Made by a program: the position numbers and the translations under genes
Assembly: GCF_011089895.1 (NCBI RefSeq)
Contig: NZ_JAANAT010000001.1
Coordinates: forward strand, 186,001-250,000
Length of the DNA: 64,000 nucleotides
Source of the DNA: Mucilaginibacter inviolabilis
Lineage (GTDB): Bacteria > Bacteroidota > Bacteroidia > Sphingobacteriales > Sphingobacteriaceae
Direction: 5' to 3'
The notes under the pieces: model-generated
What the model was told of the DNA's origin: nothing
Database searches by the model: none
What the model saw: the letters and a program-made list of their open reading frames with translations, nothing else
Part shown: positions 28,306 through 37,418 of the stretch, in pieces
Position numbering within the stretch: position 1 is the stretch's first letter
Layout of the letters: each line of letters starts with the position of its first letter

Positions 28306-29403
28306 ATGAAAAAGCTATCCTCCTTATTAATGTTTTTATTGTTAACCGGTATAACCGCATTAGCTCAGAAAGCTACCGCCGACAAGGTAGAAAATATCCT
28401 TATTGTATCTATAGATGGGTTACGGTGGCATGAGGTTTTTCAGGGTGCTGAGAAGACATTAATCCTGAACAAAAAATATAACTCTCAGGATTCAGTCCTA
28501 CGAATAAAAAAGTACTGGTCTGATGACCAACAGGAGCGAAGAGCTAAGCTGATGCCTTTTGTATGGAGCGTTTTTGCCAAAGATGGACAATTGTATGGGA
28601 ATCGTGATTTAGGAAGTCTGGTAAATGTTAAAAACCCATACTGGTTCTCATATCCCGGAAGGAATGAAAATTTAACCGGATACGCTGATCCAAAAGTGAA
28701 TTCTAATGATTATCCAGATAATCCCAATAAAAATGTATTGGAATTTATTGATCAGCAAAAAGGATACAAAGGCAAAGTTGTAGCTTTTGCATCATGGGAT
28801 GCTGTGGCCCGCATCATCAACCGTAACAGGAATGGTTTGATGGTTAATAACCCATTTGAAGACATTAAAGGAGATAATCTTACAGAAGCCGAAAAGTTAG
28901 CCAATGAAATTCAACATTATGAACCCCAGATATGGGGTGACGGAGAGCGTTTGGATGCTACTACCTACGCTCTGGCTAAATCATATATTAAGGCCAAGCA
29001 TCCAAAAGTAGTTTACCTTGATCTTGCTGATACCGATGATCACGCTCACGGAGGTAATTATGATCTTTATTTAGATGCCATCCATAATATCGACGCGATG
29101 ATTAGCAGTTTGTGGAGCTATATGCAAAAAGACCCATTTTACAAAAATAATACCACCATCGTAGTGATGCCTGATCATGGACGGGGAGAAGGAAAGCAAT
29201 GGACAAGTCATGGTGCTAGTATTCCGCACGCCAATGATACCTGGTTAATGGCTATCGGCCCTAAAATAAAACCATTGGGCGAGGTGAAAAGCAATGGGCA
29301 GATTTACCAGGATCAATACGCAAAAACCATAGCCAAATTATTGGGCTTTAATTTCACATCGGTAAATCCTATTGGTGAGGCGATAAATAGCGTGGCTAAA
29401 TAG
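28306..29403 (+). CDS. secreted alkaline-phosphatase-superfamily enzyme (phosphodiesterase type)
   Basis: 365 residues with a signal peptide ending ALAQK. Metal motifs of the superfamily are visible: IVSIDGLRWHEVFQG (Asp), DLADTDDHAHGG (Asp/His), VVMPDHGRG (Asp-His) and TSHGASIPHAND (His). The nucleophile is probably the Thr or an adjacent residue in YPGRNENLTGYADP. Bacteroidota homologues are often named phosphoglyceromutase or sulfatase, neither of which fits a secreted protein in a phosphoesterase operon. It may act on a phosphodiester, sulfate or phosphonate ester; the context favours phosphorus chemistry. Confidence 0.75.
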   Translation: MKKLSSLLMFLLLTGITALAQKATADKVENILIVSIDGLRWHEVFQGAEKTLILNKKYNSQDSVLRIKKYWSDDQQERRAKLMPFVWSVFAKDGQLYGNRDLGSLVNVKNPYWFSYPGRNENLTGYADPKVNSNDYPDNPNKNVLEFIDQQKGYKGKVVAFASWDAVARIINRNRNGLMVNNPFEDIKGDNLTEAEKLANEIQHYEPQIWGDGERLDATTYALAKSYIKAKHPKVVYLDLADTDDHAHGGNYDLYLDAIHNIDAMISSLWSYMQKDPFYKNNTTIVVMPDHGRGEGKQWTSHGASIPHANDTWLMAIGPKIKPLGEVKSNGQIYQDQYAKTIAKLLGFNFTSVNPIGEAINSVAK

Positions 29404-29410
29404 ATTAAGA

Positions 29411-30880
29411 ATGAAATTAAAGTCATTTTTTATTGCTGTCGCTTTATTAATCATAATGCCACTTGCTATGGTAAGGGCTCAGGAATATAAAGCTAACTGG
29501 AATAGTCTTGATAAACGCCCTGTTCCGGAATGGTTTAAAGATGCCAAGTTTGGTATTTTTATTACATGGGGGATATACTCCATGCCAGCTTATGCGCCCA
29601 AAGGACAGTACGCCGAGTGGTATCAGTATTGGTTGCAAACGAAAGCCTTCAATGGAGAGGTGGCTAAATATCATAAACAGGTATTTGGAGATAGAACATA
29701 TTATGATTTGGCAAAAGATTTTAAGGCTGAACTGTTTAATCCAGATGAATGGGCCCAGCTTATTGAAAAATCTGGCGCCAAATACGTGATCCCGGTAGCC
29801 AAGCATCACGATGGATTTTGCTGGTGGCCAAATAAATACGCTGATGAAACCTGGGGTTTTCCCTGGACTGCTGTAGATGTGGGACCCAAACGGGATCTTT
29901 TGGGCGACTTTTTCACTGCACTGCATAAAACATCGGTAAAAGCAGGTGTTTACTTTTCATGGTATGAATGGTTTAACCCGCTGTATAAATCAAATCCAGA
30001 GCAATATGCGTTACAGCATGCCATCCCGCAGGCAAAAGACTTGATAGAACGATATAAACCAGCTATTTTCTGGACAGATGGTGATTGGGAGGATAGCGAC
30101 ACCACCTGGCATTCCACTGAATTTTTAAGCTGGTTATATAATGAAAGTGCTGTTAAAAAAGACATAGTCACCTATGATCGTTATGGGAAAGGGGTTAGAT
30201 TTAAACATGGTAGTGTTTACACACCGGAATACCAGCCAGACATGGAATTCGGTGATCACTATTTTGAGGAAAGCAGAGGCATTGGATTTTCCTATAGCTA
30301 CAATAAAATGGAGGATGCCTGGGATTACAATTCACCGCAGGTTTTGGTGTTACTACTAAGTGACCTGGTGAGCCGGGGTGGAAATTTGTTGCTTGATATC
30401 GGTCCGGATGCATCAGGGAAGATCCCGCCCATTATGCAGGAACGGTTGTTACAGATGGGCGATTGGCTTAAAATAAATGGGAGAGCTATTTATAATACCC
30501 GTAAATGGATTAGGGCTTGCCAATGGAGTGAAGGAAAAAGAGATTATAAGCCCAAAAGAACCGAGGGCGATTTTAAGGCAAACGGTGATTTTATGCTCAA
30601 GTTAACTGTTGATCCCGATCCTGGGTATGCGGTAAAGGAATGTTTTTTTACCATTAACCCAATCACAAAAGAAGTATTTGCTATACTACCCCAATGGCCG
30701 GTTAATAACCATTTTATAATAAAGGATATGCGGCTAAAAAGTGGCGCGGTAATTAAACTTGTGGAAACAGGGGAGGTGATAAAATGGAAGCAACAAGGTG
30801 AAAATGTTGCACTAACATTCCCTGCATTTGATCTGCAAAAATATAAAAGCCAATATGCTTACACACTGAGCATATTATAA
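29411..30880 (+). CDS. GH29-family alpha-L-fucosidase-like enzyme with altered His motif
   Basis: 489 residues, exported (signal ending VRAQ). GH29 barrel motifs are WFKDAKFGIFITWGIYS (residues ~41-57), QLIEKSGAKYVIPVAKHHDGFCWW and the nucleophile D223 in FWTDGDWE. LVSRGGNLLLDIGPDASGKIP and RAIYNTRKW close the catalytic part, and a short beta-domain follows. The family motif is normally F-G-I-F-I-H-W-G, whose His contacts fucose; here it is Thr (T52), so specificity may have changed. It is the only glycosidase among four phosphoesterases in the operon, pointing to a substrate that carries both a deoxy-sugar and a phosphorus ester. Confidence 0.88.
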   Translation: MKLKSFFIAVALLIIMPLAMVRAQEYKANWNSLDKRPVPEWFKDAKFGIFITWGIYSMPAYAPKGQYAEWYQYWLQTKAFNGEVAKYHKQVFGDRTYYDLAKDFKAELFNPDEWAQLIEKSGAKYVIPVAKHHDGFCWWPNKYADETWGFPWTAVDVGPKRDLLGDFFTALHKTSVKAGVYFSWYEWFNPLYKSNPEQYALQHAIPQAKDLIERYKPAIFWTDGDWEDSDTTWHSTEFLSWLYNESAVKKDIVTYDRYGKGVRFKHGSVYTPEYQPDMEFGDHYFEESRGIGFSYSYNKMEDAWDYNSPQVLVLLLSDLVSRGGNLLLDIGPDASGKIPPIMQERLLQMGDWLKINGRAIYNTRKWIRACQWSEGKRDYKPKRTEGDFKANGDFMLKLTVDPDPGYAVKECFFTINPITKEVFAILPQWPVNNHFIIKDMRLKSGAVIKLVETGEVIKWKQQGENVALTFPAFDLQKYKSQYAYTLSIL

Positions 30881-30890
30881 ATATAAAAAG

Positions 30891-31865
30891 ATGGACAGAA
30901 AAGAATTTATAACAAAAAGTAGCCTTGCCGGGAGCGCATTGTTATTGGCCCGTTATCCCCAACTGCAGCCGGCCAGTAAAAAGATTAGGTTTGGTGTTAT
31001 TGCCGATCTGCACCACGATTTGATATACGATGGGATAGGTCGTTTATCAGCATTTATTGATGATATGAATGCCGAAAAGCCTGATTTTATTATTCAGATG
31101 GGGGATCTTTGTTTCCCCAAAAAAGAGAATCTTCCTTTAATGGATGCCTGGAATAAGTTCAATGGGCCAAAATACCATGTAATCGGAAATCATGACACTG
31201 ATGGAGGGTTTACTCGTGACCAGGTGGTTGAATTTTGGAAAGCGAAGGCGAAATACTATTCTTTTGATGTCAATGGTTTTCACTTTGTGGTATTAGATGG
31301 AAATGAGCATAATCCCTCACCAGACAGACCTACAGGTTATGCGCGCTTTATTTCTCCAACCCAATTAGATTGGTTAAAAAAAGATCTGGATGAAACAACC
31401 TTGCCAACCATTATATGCTGTCATCAAGGGTTGGATAACGATGCCGGCGGATTGGAGAATGGCACGCTAATGCGCTATACACTTGAACAAGCCAATCAGA
31501 AGAATAAGCATAAGGTGATATTGGTGCTAAGCGGGCATCATCATCAGGATTATTATAATCAGATCAATGGTATACACTACGTGCAGATCAATAGTGCATC
31601 ATACCAATGGTTGGGTGATAAGTACCTGGAGATTCGTTATTCAAAGGAAGTAGATAAGGCCCGCCCTTACATAAAATATACGGTACCTTACAAAGACCCA
31701 TTATGGGCCATGATAGAGATTGACCAGAAAGGAACGATCAGTATAAAAGGCAGGCGATCGGTTTTTGTTGGATCCTCGCCAGAGAAATTAGGGGTTGATC
31801 CCAATAACTATATCTACCCCATAGTGCCTTTTATTTCCGACAGGAAGATCAAAATAAATTCATAA
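30891..31865 (+). CDS. Tat-exported metallophosphoesterase (second paralogue)
   Basis: 324 residues. The N-terminus MDRKEFITKSSLAGSALLLA is a weak Tat-like signal in which the first arginine is followed by lysine, not arginine. Metal motifs: VIADLHHDLI, QMGDLCFPKK, IGNHDTDGGF, CCHQGLDN and LSGHHHQDYYN. It resembles the enzyme at 27352 in layout but not closely in sequence, so it is probably a different specificity rather than a recent duplicate. It sits between the GH29 and the second alkaline-phosphatase-superfamily gene, with 10- and 20-bp gaps, and is part of the same operon. Confidence 0.86.
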   Translation: MDRKEFITKSSLAGSALLLARYPQLQPASKKIRFGVIADLHHDLIYDGIGRLSAFIDDMNAEKPDFIIQMGDLCFPKKENLPLMDAWNKFNGPKYHVIGNHDTDGGFTRDQVVEFWKAKAKYYSFDVNGFHFVVLDGNEHNPSPDRPTGYARFISPTQLDWLKKDLDETTLPTIICCHQGLDNDAGGLENGTLMRYTLEQANQKNKHKVILVLSGHHHQDYYNQINGIHYVQINSASYQWLGDKYLEIRYSKEVDKARPYIKYTVPYKDPLWAMIEIDQKGTISIKGRRSVFVGSSPEKLGVDPNNYIYPIVPFISDRKIKINS

Positions 31866-31885
31866 ATATTAACCTATAACCCTAA

Positions 31886-32773
31886 ATGAGAAGATCACTG
31901 ATTGCTATTTGCCTGCTTGGCTTAACTTTACAACTAAGTGCACAAATTAAACATGTAAAACACATCGTTTTAATCGGCTGCGATGGCTTTGGCGCTTATG
32001 CCGTGCCCGATGCTAAAATGCCTAACTTAAAACATTTGATGGAAACGGGCTCATGGTCGTTAAAGGCAAGGTGTGTAATGCCATCATCAAGTGCCGATAA
32101 TTGGGCATCCATGTTAATGGGAGCGGGGATAACAGAGCATGGCTATACGGAGTGGAATAGTAAGGTTCCTGAAATTCCATCAGTCACAACCACCAAATAT
32201 GGTATTTTCCCATCTATCTTCAGTGTTATACGCGATCAAAAGCCAGAAGCTAAAACCGCGGCTATTTATAGCTGGGGTGGTATTGCCCCGCTGATCGAAA
32301 AAGATGCTATCAATATGGTAATACCGGGTGGTGATGCTGGTGATGATTTTTGCGTCGACACAGCCATAAGCGTGATCAAAAAGCAAAAGCCGCTATTTGC
32401 ATTTATCCATGTTAGTCAGCCTGATGGGGTAGGGCATAATATAGGCCACCGCACTCCTGCTTATTATGACACTTTGCAAAAAGTAGATATAAGGATAGGT
32501 AGAATTGTTCAGGCTGTAAAAGATGCGGGTATTGAAAACGAAACTATTATTATAGTAACAGCCGATCATGGAGGCATTAATAAAGGGCATGGTGGTAAAT
32601 CATTGGATGAGATACAAATACCCTGGATAATAAACGGCCCAGGCGTTAAAAAGAATCATGAAATAAAGGATGTGATCATTACCTATGACACGGCCGCTAC
32701 CATAGCCTGGGTATTTGGATTGAAAATGCCACAAAGCTGGCGCGGGAAGCCCGTAACTGATGGATTTAATTAA
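31886..32773 (+). CDS. secreted alkaline-phosphatase-superfamily enzyme (nucleotide pyrophosphatase/phosphodiesterase-like)
   Basis: 295 residues with a signal peptide ending LSAQ. Motifs: VLIGCDGFGAYAV (metal Asp), MPSSSADNWASMLMGAG (nucleophile region, Ser), HVSQPDGVGHNIGH (Asp and His), IIVTADHGGINKGHGG (Asp-His and His). The form is that of type I phosphodiesterases/nucleotide pyrophosphatases, enzymes closely related to the phosphonoacetate hydrolase encoded at 39338. It closes the operon; about 320 bp follow before the XRE-cupin regulator. A periplasmic step that frees a phosphate or phosphonate group is inferred. Confidence 0.8.
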   Translation: MRRSLIAICLLGLTLQLSAQIKHVKHIVLIGCDGFGAYAVPDAKMPNLKHLMETGSWSLKARCVMPSSSADNWASMLMGAGITEHGYTEWNSKVPEIPSVTTTKYGIFPSIFSVIRDQKPEAKTAAIYSWGGIAPLIEKDAINMVIPGGDAGDDFCVDTAISVIKKQKPLFAFIHVSQPDGVGHNIGHRTPAYYDTLQKVDIRIGRIVQAVKDAGIENETIIIVTADHGGINKGHGGKSLDEIQIPWIINGPGVKKNHEIKDVIITYDTAATIAWVFGLKMPQSWRGKPVTDGFN

Positions 32774-32837
32774 ACTAACTTTTTCATAGCTGGTACTATT
32801 TGATAAAGCGGGCCATTTTATTGAAAAGTGGGTTTAC

Positions 32838-32925
32838 ATGGTTTACACTTTTTATGGTTAAAATAGAGTTATTGCATTGATAATCAAATATTTGTAATTT
32901 TTTTTCTTAAAATAGTGTAAACCAT
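32838..32925. promoter_or_regulatory. inverted repeat upstream of the XRE-cupin gene
   Basis: ATGGTTTACACT (32838-32849) is repeated in inverted form as AGTGTAAACCAT (32914-32925), 12 of 12 bases. The 64-bp separation suits two half-sites for a looping or dimeric regulator better than a terminator. Otherwise the 322-bp gap from 32774 to 33095 shows no gene. Confidence 0.45.
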
Positions 32926-33069
32926 CATTTTGCAAACTTGTTTTTGGTTCCGCTGAAGTCAGTTGTGTTGTTATTTGAATAAATTACTGGATTAAATCAG
33001 TCAAAATAAAGTTGGGTACACTTGCTTTTTTTCCCTGCATTGAGTACCGGGCATCATTATTAAATTTTG

Positions 33070-33091
33070 ATTACTTTTGATCGAAAGTAAT
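33070..33091. promoter_or_regulatory. palindrome at the start of the XRE-cupin gene (possible autoregulatory operator)
   Basis: ATTACTTT (33070-33077) and AAAGTAAT (33084-33091) flank a GATC centre. The 22-bp site is palindromic except for one pair and ends 4 bp before the ATG at 33096. The position suits autorepression by the XRE protein. Confidence 0.5.
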
Positions 33092-33095
33092 TATT

Positions 33096-33677
33096 ATGCA
33101 AGACGATATTATCCTGAAAATTAGCTACCGTTTAAAAGAAATAAGAAAAGATAAGCGTATAACCATTCAGGAGCTGGCTGATAAGGCCGGGGTTAGCAAA
33201 GGGCTGATATCCCAGATCGAAAATAACCGTACCATACCTTCATTGCCGGTTTTGATGAATATCGTTCAGTCATTAAACCTGGATTTGACTGAATTTTTTA
33301 AGGATCTTTCTTCCAAAGGGCATCAGGAAAAAGTATTTGTTATCCGTTCATCCGAATATAGTCCAATTCAAAAAGAGGCATCCAAGGGTTTCAGCTATCA
33401 GAGGATGTTAACACGTAATATACAGGGTGGCCCGGTTGACTTTGTATTATTAGAATTAAAAAAAGGAGCACGTCGTAATAAAATGGTAATGACCGATGCT
33501 TTTGAATACAAATATCTGATCAAAGGTAGAATCGACTATTTGATAGAGGATAAAAATTATATTTTAGAAGAAGGTGATTCTATCTTTTTTGACGGTCGCC
33601 TGGGGCATAGTCTTTCTAATATTGGCGAGTCCCAAGCTATTATGTTGGTGGTTTATTATTTCATCTCCAACGATTAA
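33096..33677 (+). CDS. XRE-family regulator with C-terminal cupin sensor
   Basis: 193 residues: helix-turn-helix at ~8-62 (RLKEIRKDKRITIQELADKAGVSKGLISQIENNRTIPSLPVLMNIVQSLNL) and a cupin barrel at ~85-190 (LELKKGARRNKMVMTDAFEYKYLIKGRIDYL, ILEEGDSIFFDGRLGHSLSNIG). Such regulators sense a small ligand, and homologues near phosphonate genes are known. It sits between the phosphoesterase operon and the susC/phosphonate operons, so it is the best local candidate to read the GTATTT motif. A palindrome over its own start suggests autoregulation. A perfect terminator follows its stop. Confidence 0.9.
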   Translation: MQDDIILKISYRLKEIRKDKRITIQELADKAGVSKGLISQIENNRTIPSLPVLMNIVQSLNLDLTEFFKDLSSKGHQEKVFVIRSSEYSPIQKEASKGFSYQRMLTRNIQGGPVDFVLLELKKGARRNKMVMTDAFEYKYLIKGRIDYLIEDKNYILEEGDSIFFDGRLGHSLSNIGESQAIMLVVYYFISND

Positions 33678-33704
33678 TCAGTACGCTAACCAATAACCTA
33701 ATGA

Positions 33705-33748
33705 TATAAGAGAAAGCCCCATATTTAAATATGGGGCTTTCTCTTATA
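33705..33748 (+). terminator. perfect 22-bp-arm terminator after the XRE-cupin gene
   Basis: The left arm starts TATAAGAGAAAGCCCC (33705-33720) and the right arm mirrors it from 33727 to 33748. All 22 pairs match with no spacer, so in RNA the central AT pairs open to form the loop. The symmetry suggests it stops transcription in both directions. Confidence 0.8.
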
Positions 33749-33951
33749 GTTTTATCCTGAAGCCGAGCGTAAAGCCGCCAATTTCGGTAGCTATTTTAGT
33801 CATTATTCCACAAGATTATTCCTTAAATGTCTTCAATGTTTGCTTTTCTTTAAAAAAGGCACTTCTCAAAGCTATAATTTACTGCATTTATCATGGTGTA
33901 TTTTATCTGAAAAATGGTGAAATTTTGTTGCTTTTTCTAGCTTGATTTTTA

Positions 33952-34218
33952 TTTAGTATTTATAAACAATTAATCAATTGTTTGGAGATTGTTAAGTGGC
34001 TGATTTTGCTCTGTATTTATAATTCACACAAACGTTTGCGTAAATAATTTACTTGTAATTTGTTAATTTACAGTTATCTAAATTTTATTTTAAAATTTAT
34101 CTATAAACATAACAGCAAAACGATTTAGTCTGAAATGAGATTGTTTTTCATCTTAAAAGTTTAATATTTATTTACTTTTTGTTTACAAATAATGATTATA
34201 ATTGTACAAATACTAAAC
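33952..34218 (+). promoter_or_regulatory. regulatory region of the susC-type gene with GTATTT-motif sites
   Basis: Sites: TTTAGTATTTATAAAC (33952-33967), GTTTAATATTTATTTAC (34159-34175) and inverted ACAAATACTAAAC (34206-34218). Between the first two lies an inverted repeat AACAATT-N4-AATTGTT (33965-33982), then GTTAAGTGGCTGATTT. The same set, in the same order, precedes phnA at 39003-39181. A -7-like TATAATTG is at 34197-34204. The area also holds the LacI-like site at 34026. Confidence 0.75.
34026..34041. promoter_or_regulatory. LacI-operator-like palindrome
   Basis: ACACAAACGTTTGCGT has a perfect 10-bp core CAAACGTTTG and 14 of 16 positions symmetric. It shares AAACGTTTGCG with the site at 5678-5689. 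It lies ~207 bp before the susC-type ATG at 34248. Confidence 0.5.
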
Positions 34219-34247
34219 AAAGCTATTGGAATTTAAACCATTAAAAA

Positions 34248-37200
34248 ATGAAGAATTTTTACTTGTTAAAGCACGGCCTGCTCCTGGTGGTAGTATGGTT
34301 GCTGACTTTGGGTATAGGTTATGCCCAAAGTAAGATTGAAGGAAAAGTTTCCGACGAATCGGGGCCTATTCCGGGAGTGGTCGTATTCAATAAATCAACA
34401 GGGAAAGGTACGGCTTCCGATTTAAAAGGCGGATTCAGAATTACAGCAAATGCCGGAGATGTTCTGGAGTTTAAATCACTCGGTTATTTAACCCAGTCGA
34501 TAAAAATTGAAGGTAAAGACTACTTGACTGTTTTATTGAAGACTGATTCCAAAAACCTCAATGAAGTGGTAGTTACTGCACTCGGTATCAAAAAGGAAAA
34601 AAGTGCCGTAGGTTATGCCATTCAGGAAGTAAAAGGTGATGCGTTAACCAAAGCGCGGGAACCAAACCCTGTAATTTCATTAACTGGAAAAGTAGCAGGT
34701 TTATTGATTACACCAAGTTCCAATCTTTTTGGGAATCCCGGAATTTCTCTGCGTGGTCAAACAGGGGTACTTTTTGTAGTGGATGGTACACCAATTAGTA
34801 CCGATTCCTGGAATTTGAGCGGAGATGATATTGAAAGTTACTCCGTTTTAAAAGGTGCAAACGCGGCTGCTCTGTATGGTAGCAGGGGGGCGAATGGTGC
34901 CATCATTATTACTACAAAGAAGGGTACTGGATCTAAGCAAAAATCATTATCTGTCGAGCTGAATTCAAGTACCCAATTACAGCTTGGTTATAATGCTATA
35001 CCCAAAATACAGACAAGTTATGGCCCTGGCGATAATTTTGACTATGCATTTAAAGATGGTAAAGGTGGCGGAACTAATGATAACGATTATTTTATTTGGG
35101 GGCCTCGGTTTGAAGGGCAGCTAATTCCACAATATAATAGTCCGGTTGACCCTACTACAGGTAACCTGGTGCCAATACCCTGGCTGGCAAGAGGTAAAGA
35201 CAACCTGGCAAATTTTTTGCAAAATGGATTGATCAGCACCAATAATGTTGCAGTTTCCACACAGAGTGATCTTGGTAATTTAAGATTCTCGGTATCGGAT
35301 ATTTACCAACGCGGTACCATACCTAATACGCAACTAAATATTACAAACTTTTCTGTTAACGGGACAATAAACGTAAGTAAAAAAGTAAGGTTTGAATCCA
35401 GTATTAATTACGACAGGCAGATTTCGCCAAATTATCCGGTTGCCGGATATGGCCCCACAAGTCCTGTTTATTTGATGACAGTTTGGGGAAGTGCCGATTA
35501 TGATGTCCGTGATCTGAGAAATTACTGGCAACCAGGCAAAGTTGGAATTCAGCAATACTCCAGAGAATACACTATATATAACAATCCCTGGTTTGTGGCT
35601 TACGAGAATTTGCAGATCTACAAAAAGGATGACCTGTATGGACACGTACAGATGGATTATGATATAACAGATAAGCTTAAATTTAACTTGCGTACCGATG
35701 TAAGTACCTGGTCTAAAAACTATGCTGTTAATATTCCGGTTTCGGGTAACTTTTATCAATACGGTAATTACAATCAGATAGGTGGCTATATCAACCAAAA
35801 TTCCAAATTCTGGGAAAACAATACACAAGCTTCTTTAAGCTATGCCGATAAGTTCCGATCATTCGGGTATAAAACCTCGGTTTTTGCTAATATACGTACA
35901 GTTAATGTTCAGGAAACCGATGCCAGCACAAACGGTGGCCTGCTGGTACCCGGTGTATATACATTAAGCAATTCTGTTTTACCATCTGTGCCTAAAAATT
36001 ATTTTGCCCAACGCCAGGTAAACAGTGCATATGGTTTAATTGATTTGAATTACAAAACTTATGCTTATCTGAACCTGACCGGACGTTTTGATAAATCTTC
36101 TACCTTGCCGGCAAGTCATGATACTTATTTTTATCCATCGGCATCTTTGAGTCTTGTATTATCTGAATTTATCCATTTACCTAAGGCTATATCTTATTTA
36201 AAAGCCAGAGGGTCTTACGCAAATATTGCGCGTGATGTGGTGGATGAAAATAATCAGTATGATATTTACAAGCAGATACCTACTTATACAACAAACTCGC
36301 TGCGCTGGAATAATAATACCGGTGTTAATTACAGTAGTACTCTTTATAATCCGAATATACAGGCTGCGCGTGTAAAAACATCCGAAGTAGGTTTAGAAGC
36401 TCGTTTTTTAAATAACCGCTTAGGTTTTGATGCTGCTTATTTTCACAATATTGAGGGGCCTGGGATTGTAAATGTTGCCGAATCTCCTACTTCCGGAGTT
36501 ACTTCTTATCAACAAAATGCCTACACCTATACACGTAAAGGGGCGGAACTAACCATTGACGGAACTCCAATAAAAACAACCGATTTTTCATGGAACATCG
36601 CCGGTAACTGGTCCTTTAACCATAAATGGCTTGATAAGATTGATGGCGTGCAAACCCGTAATGGGATGATCAAATTAGGGGACCGGGCAGATAGCTACTA
36701 TATTTATGATTTTCAGAGAGATCCGCAGGGAAACATCATTGTAAAATCTAATGGATTGCCCGCAATAAATCCATACCAAACTAAAGTGGGTTATACCGAT
36801 AATAATTTTGTTGCTGGTATTAACAATACATTCAAGTATAAAGCCTTTAGTCTTAGTTTTCAGTTAGATGGTCGTTTTGGAGGCAAAGTTCAAAATTATG
36901 TTGATTACAAGCAATGGCAGGCAGGCGTAGCGCCAGGCTCTGATTCGCCACAACGTTTGGCCGACTGGAATAACCGCAATAATCCAAACTGGAAAGGTAC
37001 AGTAATGACCAATGGTCAAAAGATAGTAAGTGGTCTTTTAAGTACCGATCAGGATGGTAAAGTGATTTCGGATACACGTGTTTTTGCCCCTAATAATGTG
37101 CCTGTTCTTTATGAAAACTGGGCAAGCAATTTCTACACGGCCGATTATGAGATTACCAGAAGCGCCACCTATGTTAAACTCAGGGAGGTTATACTGAGCT

Positions 37201-37397
37201 ATAATTTTTCAAAAAGCCTGCTTGAGCGTACCCGATTTATAAAAACTGCCAGTGTTTCTTTTGTAGCCCGGAATTTATTATACCTGACAGGAAAAGGAAC
37301 GCAAAATATGGATCTGGATCAGTTTACATCCAGCTCTACCAATCTGCAAACACCAACGGTTAAAAGCATTGGCTTTAATTTAAATGCCACATTTTAA
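34248..37397 (+). CDS. SusC-like TonB-dependent transporter (phosphonate-linked)
   Basis: 1049 residues: signal peptide ending GYAQ, carboxypeptidase-regulatory-like domain (~30-105), plug (~108-225, LNEVVVTALGIKKEKSAVGYAI, LKGANAAALYGSRGANGAIIITTKKG) and a barrel ending SIGFNLNATF. There is no STN domain, which fits control by a cytoplasmic regulator rather than an ECF/FecR pair. It forms an operon with the SusD-like gene 21 bp downstream (a GTG directly at its stop is the alternative start). The shared promoter motif with the phosphonate operon makes uptake of a phosphorus-bearing ligand the leading inference. Confidence 0.94.
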   Translation: MKNFYLLKHGLLLVVVWLLTLGIGYAQSKIEGKVSDESGPIPGVVVFNKSTGKGTASDLKGGFRITANAGDVLEFKSLGYLTQSIKIEGKDYLTVLLKTDSKNLNEVVVTALGIKKEKSAVGYAIQEVKGDALTKAREPNPVISLTGKVAGLLITPSSNLFGNPGISLRGQTGVLFVVDGTPISTDSWNLSGDDIESYSVLKGANAAALYGSRGANGAIIITTKKGTGSKQKSLSVELNSSTQLQLGYNAIPKIQTSYGPGDNFDYAFKDGKGGGTNDNDYFIWGPRFEGQLIPQYNSPVDPTTGNLVPIPWLARGKDNLANFLQNGLISTNNVAVSTQSDLGNLRFSVSDIYQRGTIPNTQLNITNFSVNGTINVSKKVRFESSINYDRQISPNYPVAGYGPTSPVYLMTVWGSADYDVRDLRNYWQPGKVGIQQYSREYTIYNNPWFVAYENLQIYKKDDLYGHVQMDYDITDKLKFNLRTDVSTWSKNYAVNIPVSGNFYQYGNYNQIGGYINQNSKFWENNTQASLSYADKFRSFGYKTSVFANIRTVNVQETDASTNGGLLVPGVYTLSNSVLPSVPKNYFAQRQVNSAYGLIDLNYKTYAYLNLTGRFDKSSTLPASHDTYFYPSASLSLVLSEFIHLPKAISYLKARGSYANIARDVVDENNQYDIYKQIPTYTTNSLRWNNNTGVNYSSTLYNPNIQAARVKTSEVGLEARFLNNRLGFDAAYFHNIEGPGIVNVAESPTSGVTSYQQNAYTYTRKGAELTIDGTPIKTTDFSWNIAGNWSFNHKWLDKIDGVQTRNGMIKLGDRADSYYIYDFQRDPQGNIIVKSNGLPAINPYQTKVGYTDNNFVAGINNTFKYKAFSLSFQLDGRFGGKVQNYVDYKQWQAGVAPGSDSPQRLADWNNRNNPNWKGTVMTNGQKIVSGLLSTDQDGKVISDTRVFAPNNVPVLYENWASNFYTADYEITRSATYVKLREVILSYNFSKSLLERTRFIKTASVSFVARNLLYLTGKGTQNMDLDQFTSSSTNLQTPTVKSIGFNLNATF

Positions 37398-37418
37398 GTG
37401 ATATTAATAAGCAAAAAC

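Noticed and set aside
28306..29403. Loss of the Ser nucleophile in YPGRNENLTGYADP as evidence of an inactive enzyme.
   Set aside because: Related Bacteroidota proteins, as I recall them, also have Asn before Glu there, and the nearby Thr can serve as nucleophile.
29447..29926. 159-residue antisense open frame inside the GH29 gene.
   Set aside because: Shadow of a conserved coding region with no independent signal.
35334..35828. 164-residue antisense open frame inside the susC-type gene at 34248.
   Set aside because: Low-complexity hydrophobic composition, opposite strand of a conserved barrel, no promoter.
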